This document shows positions 4,250-6,227 of a stretch of 6,227 bases of DNA, in pieces. Position 1 is the first letter of the stretch, and each line of letters opens with the position of its first letter. A program made the translations under genes and the position numbers. Where the stretch lies: NCBI GenBank assembly GCA_023404805.1, contig JAEYAL010000028.1, positions 1 to 6,227 on the forward strand. Reading direction: 5' to 3'. This stretch comes from Actinomycetes bacterium. GTDB lineage: Bacteria; Actinomycetota; Thermoleophilia; Solirubrobacterales; Solirubrobacteraceae. The notes beneath the pieces are model-generated. The model searched no databases. It was given only the letters and a program-made list of their open reading frames with translations, and was not told where the DNA came from.

Positions 4250-6196
4250 GTGCTGGGCAGGATCACCACGCGCGGCATCGCCGCGGCGCTCCCGCTCGCC
4301 GCGGCGGGCGCCTTCGCCGGGCCGCCGGCTGCCGCCGCGCCGGCGGCTCCACCTGCGTCGCCGGCTGCCGCCGCGCCGGTCGCAGGTCCGAGCGGTGAGG
4401 ACCTCAGCGTCCGCGCGACGGCCATCGCCGACGAGGTCGTGCAGCGCTGGGCGTCGGTGCAGGGTGTCGACGGCCGTTTCCCGGACCCGATCTACGGTGC
4501 CGGGGGCGACTACGGCACCGCGATGCTCGGCTACGCGATGGTGCGCCGCGGAGCCCAGGCGCGCGACAAGGCCCTGATCCGCGGCGGCCTCGACGCGCTG
4601 CTGGCCCAGGTCGACACTCCGGCCGGTGGCGCCTTTGAGCTGCTGGTCCTCGCGCGGGCCTACCGCTGGGCGGACGGCGCGCTGCCCGGAGACCCGATGG
4701 CTGCGCAGCTGTGGGCGAAGGCCGGGCCGCGGCTCGCTGCCGACCTCGCCGCCCGCGGGCCGATCTCGTCGCAGACCGCGTCGGCCACGTGTTACGCCGA
4801 CGCCCGCTGTTACAACAACCTCAAGCTCGTCAGCAGCCTCGCGTCGCTCGAGCTGCTCGGGACCGGTCTGAAGGCCGCGTCCTCGTCGGCGCTGCTGGCC
4901 GACGTCGGCCTGCGCGGGCGCGTGCTGCACCGCGTGGGGTCGCGGGTGCCCAAGGAGACCGGGACCGACGTGGCCCGCGTCGGCGCCTCGCCGCTAGGCG
5001 GCGGAGGCCTGCTGAGCGACCCGCCGCGCAATCCGCTGGCCTACCACGCGCTGTCGACCATGATGCTCGGCGAGGTCATCGACGAGCTCGGCGACGACGC
5101 CCCGAAGCCTGCGCAACAGGCCTACAGCCGCGCGTCGCGCGCGCTCCTCCTGCTTGCGGCGCCCGACGGCGACGTGACGTACTTCGGCCGCGGCCAGGGC
5201 CAGGTCTGGGTGCCAGCCGTCGTCGCCGCCGCTGCGGCGCGGGCGGCCGAGCGCGCCACCGGGGCCGTGTCGCGCGGACGCTTTCTCGCGCTCGCGGAAG
5301 CGTCGCTGACGCGTCTGCGCGCGGTCTACGGCGTCGGCGCAGCTGGGCTGCCTCTCGTCCCAGGCGCGGTGGACGGCGCCGTGCTGGCGACGCGCAGCGT
5401 CGATCCGTACGCGACGACCCGCGGCTACAACGGCCTCGCGGTGTTTGCGCTCGACCGCGCGGCGGCCAGCCTCAAGCGCGTGCCGGGCACCGCGACGAGC
5501 GTGCCGTCGGAGCGGCCGGGCGTGGCGCGCTCGCCGAAGCAGGCCGGGATCGCGACGATCACCCGCGGCGGCGTCTGGGCGGCGATCGGCGCGAAGAGCC
5601 GCGCCCCGGAGGACGCCCGCTACGCCAGCGGCCTGCTCGCCCTCCAGCAGCGCGACCAGACCGGCGACTGGCATCCGCTCGTGCCGGGCCGCCCGTACAA
5701 CCCGCAGCGCGTCGGCACGCTCGCGGTGAAGGTCGGCGGCCGCACGCTCGTCGCGGCGGGGTCCGTGACCGCCACGACCCAGAATTCCGTCACCGTGAAG
5801 GGCGCCTGGTCGGAGCCGGGGAACCCGAAGTCGCTGAAGGACAACGGCACCACGTGGCGCTGGACGCTCGAGGATTCGAAGACGCTCAGCGTCGCCTTCG
5901 TGGCGAAGTCGACCCGTACGGTGGTCCTCAACGCCCTGATGGCCGACGGCGCGGCGATGCACAAGGTGCCGTTCGGCCTGGTCGTCACCGCGGCTGACGG
6001 GTCGGCCGTGCGCTACAGCCTGGGCGTCACGGGCCGCCGCCTGGACCTGCGGCGCGAGTCGCGCACGGTCGGCGGCTCGGCCTACGACGCCTCGCTGGGC
6101 CTCGCCCAAACGCGCGCGCTCGTGCGCAAGGGCGAGCGCGTCACGGTGAAGATCCGCGTCACGGCGCGGGCGCCGGAGATCACCGGCGGCGGCTGA
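4250..6196 (+). CDS. Exported protein of unrecognised family, helical domain plus beta-rich C-terminal domain
   Basis: This is a 648-residue protein. Residues 1-23 look like a Sec signal peptide: Arg at 4 and 8, then an Ala/Leu core ending AFA-G at 21-24; cleavage near 30 is also possible. An Ala/Pro linker follows to about 47. Residues 50-410 are rich in amphipathic helices with short motifs between them, such as GDYGTAMLGYAMVRRG, a CYADARCYNN segment (181-190), NPLAYHALSTMMLGE (261-275), DGDVTYFGRGQGQVW (306-320) and DPYATTRGYNGLAVFALD (385-402). From about 431 the sequence turns to beta strands (GVWAAIG, TLAVKVGG, VTVKGAW, TWRWTLED, RVTVKIRV). A helical domain followed by a beta-sandwich recalls polysaccharide lyases and heparinase-like proteins of the alpha/alpha-toroid type, but that is an inference from layout and I recognise no family signature. 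The only two cysteines, 181 and 187, could form a disulfide outside the membrane. GTG 4250 is chosen because it directly precedes the signal peptide and follows a -10 box by eight bases. Confidence 0.85.
   Translation: MLGRITTRGIAAALPLAAAGAFAGPPAAAAPAAPPASPAAAAPVAGPSGEDLSVRATAIADEVVQRWASVQGVDGRFPDPIYGAGGDYGTAMLGYAMVRRGAQARDKALIRGGLDALLAQVDTPAGGAFELLVLARAYRWADGALPGDPMAAQLWAKAGPRLAADLAARGPISSQTASATCYADARCYNNLKLVSSLASLELLGTGLKAASSSALLADVGLRGRVLHRVGSRVPKETGTDVARVGASPLGGGGLLSDPPRNPLAYHALSTMMLGEVIDELGDDAPKPAQQAYSRASRALLLLAAPDGDVTYFGRGQGQVWVPAVVAAAAARAAERATGAVSRGRFLALAEASLTRLRAVYGVGAAGLPLVPGAVDGAVLATRSVDPYATTRGYNGLAVFALDRAAASLKRVPGTATSVPSERPGVARSPKQAGIATITRGGVWAAIGAKSRAPEDARYASGLLALQQRDQTGDWHPLVPGRPYNPQRVGTLAVKVGGRTLVAAGSVTATTQNSVTVKGAWSEPGNPKSLKDNGTTWRWTLEDSKTLSVAFVAKSTRTVVLNALMADGAAMHKVPFGLVVTAADGSAVRYSLGVTGRRLDLRRESRTVGGSAYDASLGLAQTRALVRKGERVTVKIRVTARAPEITGGG
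4324..4379 (+). repeat. In-frame 20-base direct repeat in the Ala/Pro linker
   Basis: The same 20 bases occur at 4324-4343 and 4360-4379, exactly 36 bases (12 codons) apart, encoding PAAAAP twice (residues 26-31 and 38-43). It looks like a recent in-frame duplication by slippage or recombination in the linker behind the signal peptide, which tolerates length change. Confidence 0.85.
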
Positions 6197-6227
6197 GGCG
6201 CCGCGACGTCCGCGGCCGGCCTCAGCC
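6191..6227 (+). terminator. GC-rich hairpin at the 3' end of the exported-protein gene
   Basis: Perfect 9-base arms GGCTGAGGC (6191-6199) and GCCTCAGCC (6219-6227) enclose a further 6-base helix GCCGCG (6200-6205) with CGCGGC (6211-6216). The loop is ACGTC and there is a two-base bulge (6217-6218). The stop codon TGA (6194-6196) is inside the left arm. The window ends with the right arm, so a following T-tract cannot be judged. Position and strength suggest a transcription terminator, possibly acting for a gene coming from the right as well. Confidence 0.7.

Noticed and set aside
4812..5200. A PL8-type Asn-His-Tyr-Arg active site in the exported protein
   Set aside because: Candidate Asn, His, Tyr and Arg residues exist, but the spacing does not match; in chondroitin AC lyase the Tyr follows the His by nine residues, and no Tyr is found there after H266. 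Kept only as a hypothesis about fold.
4711..6109. Long alternative frames on both strands inside the exported-protein gene (4711-5997 plus, 4994-6109 minus)
   Set aside because: Both are Arg-rich shadows without domains. The 4250-6196 frame has a signal peptide, hydrophobic and helical periodicity and a matching terminator.

Overview
This is a roughly 70% GC stretch of bacterial chromosome with dense, strongly biased codon use, GTG starts at four of its six genes and AT-poor promoters. The protein types (a large ATP-binding LuxR-type regulator, a WHG-domain TetR regulator, a two-module VOC protein and a family I pyrophosphatase) suggest a high-GC actinobacterium, perhaps of the Thermoleophilia/Solirubrobacterales. 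That placement is inference from style and not from a marker gene. No mobile element, CRISPR array, tRNA or rRNA is visible.

Layout. At 1-874 (minus) lies the N-terminal third of a LAL-type LuxR-family ATPase regulator that runs off the left edge. It starts at a GTG. The 239-base gap at 875-1113 holds the most unusual structure of the window: two tandem 53-base palindromic units (976-1028 and 1048-1100; 47 of 53 positions identical, 72-base period). Each can fold into a long bulged hairpin, and the pair is bounded by a perfect 12-base inverted repeat. A TetR-family repressor follows at 1114-1734 (minus), divergent from a two-module glyoxalase/VOC protein at 1817-2551 (plus). The 82 bases between them carry an imperfect 22-base palindrome that could be the TetR operator, so these two genes probably form a repressor-target pair.

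The right half is all on the plus strand: an alpha/beta hydrolase (2675-3625) with a complete Ser-Asp-His triad, inorganic pyrophosphatase ppa (3680-4204), and a 648-residue exported protein of unrecognised family (4250-6196). The last has an N-terminal signal peptide, an Ala/Pro linker, an alpha-helix-rich middle and a beta-rich C-terminal part. A strong hairpin starts at its stop codon and reaches the right edge.

Genes are not obviously one operon. A TANNNT-type -10 box sits 7, 10 and 8 bases before the starts of the TetR, ppa and exported-protein genes, which suggests leaderless or nearly leaderless transcripts. The hydrolase differs: it has a -10 box further upstream and a good Shine-Dalgarno sequence. 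Most genes are ordinary housekeeping or accessory functions. The twin palindromes and the exported orphan protein are the parts most worth attention; no clearly new multi-gene system is visible.
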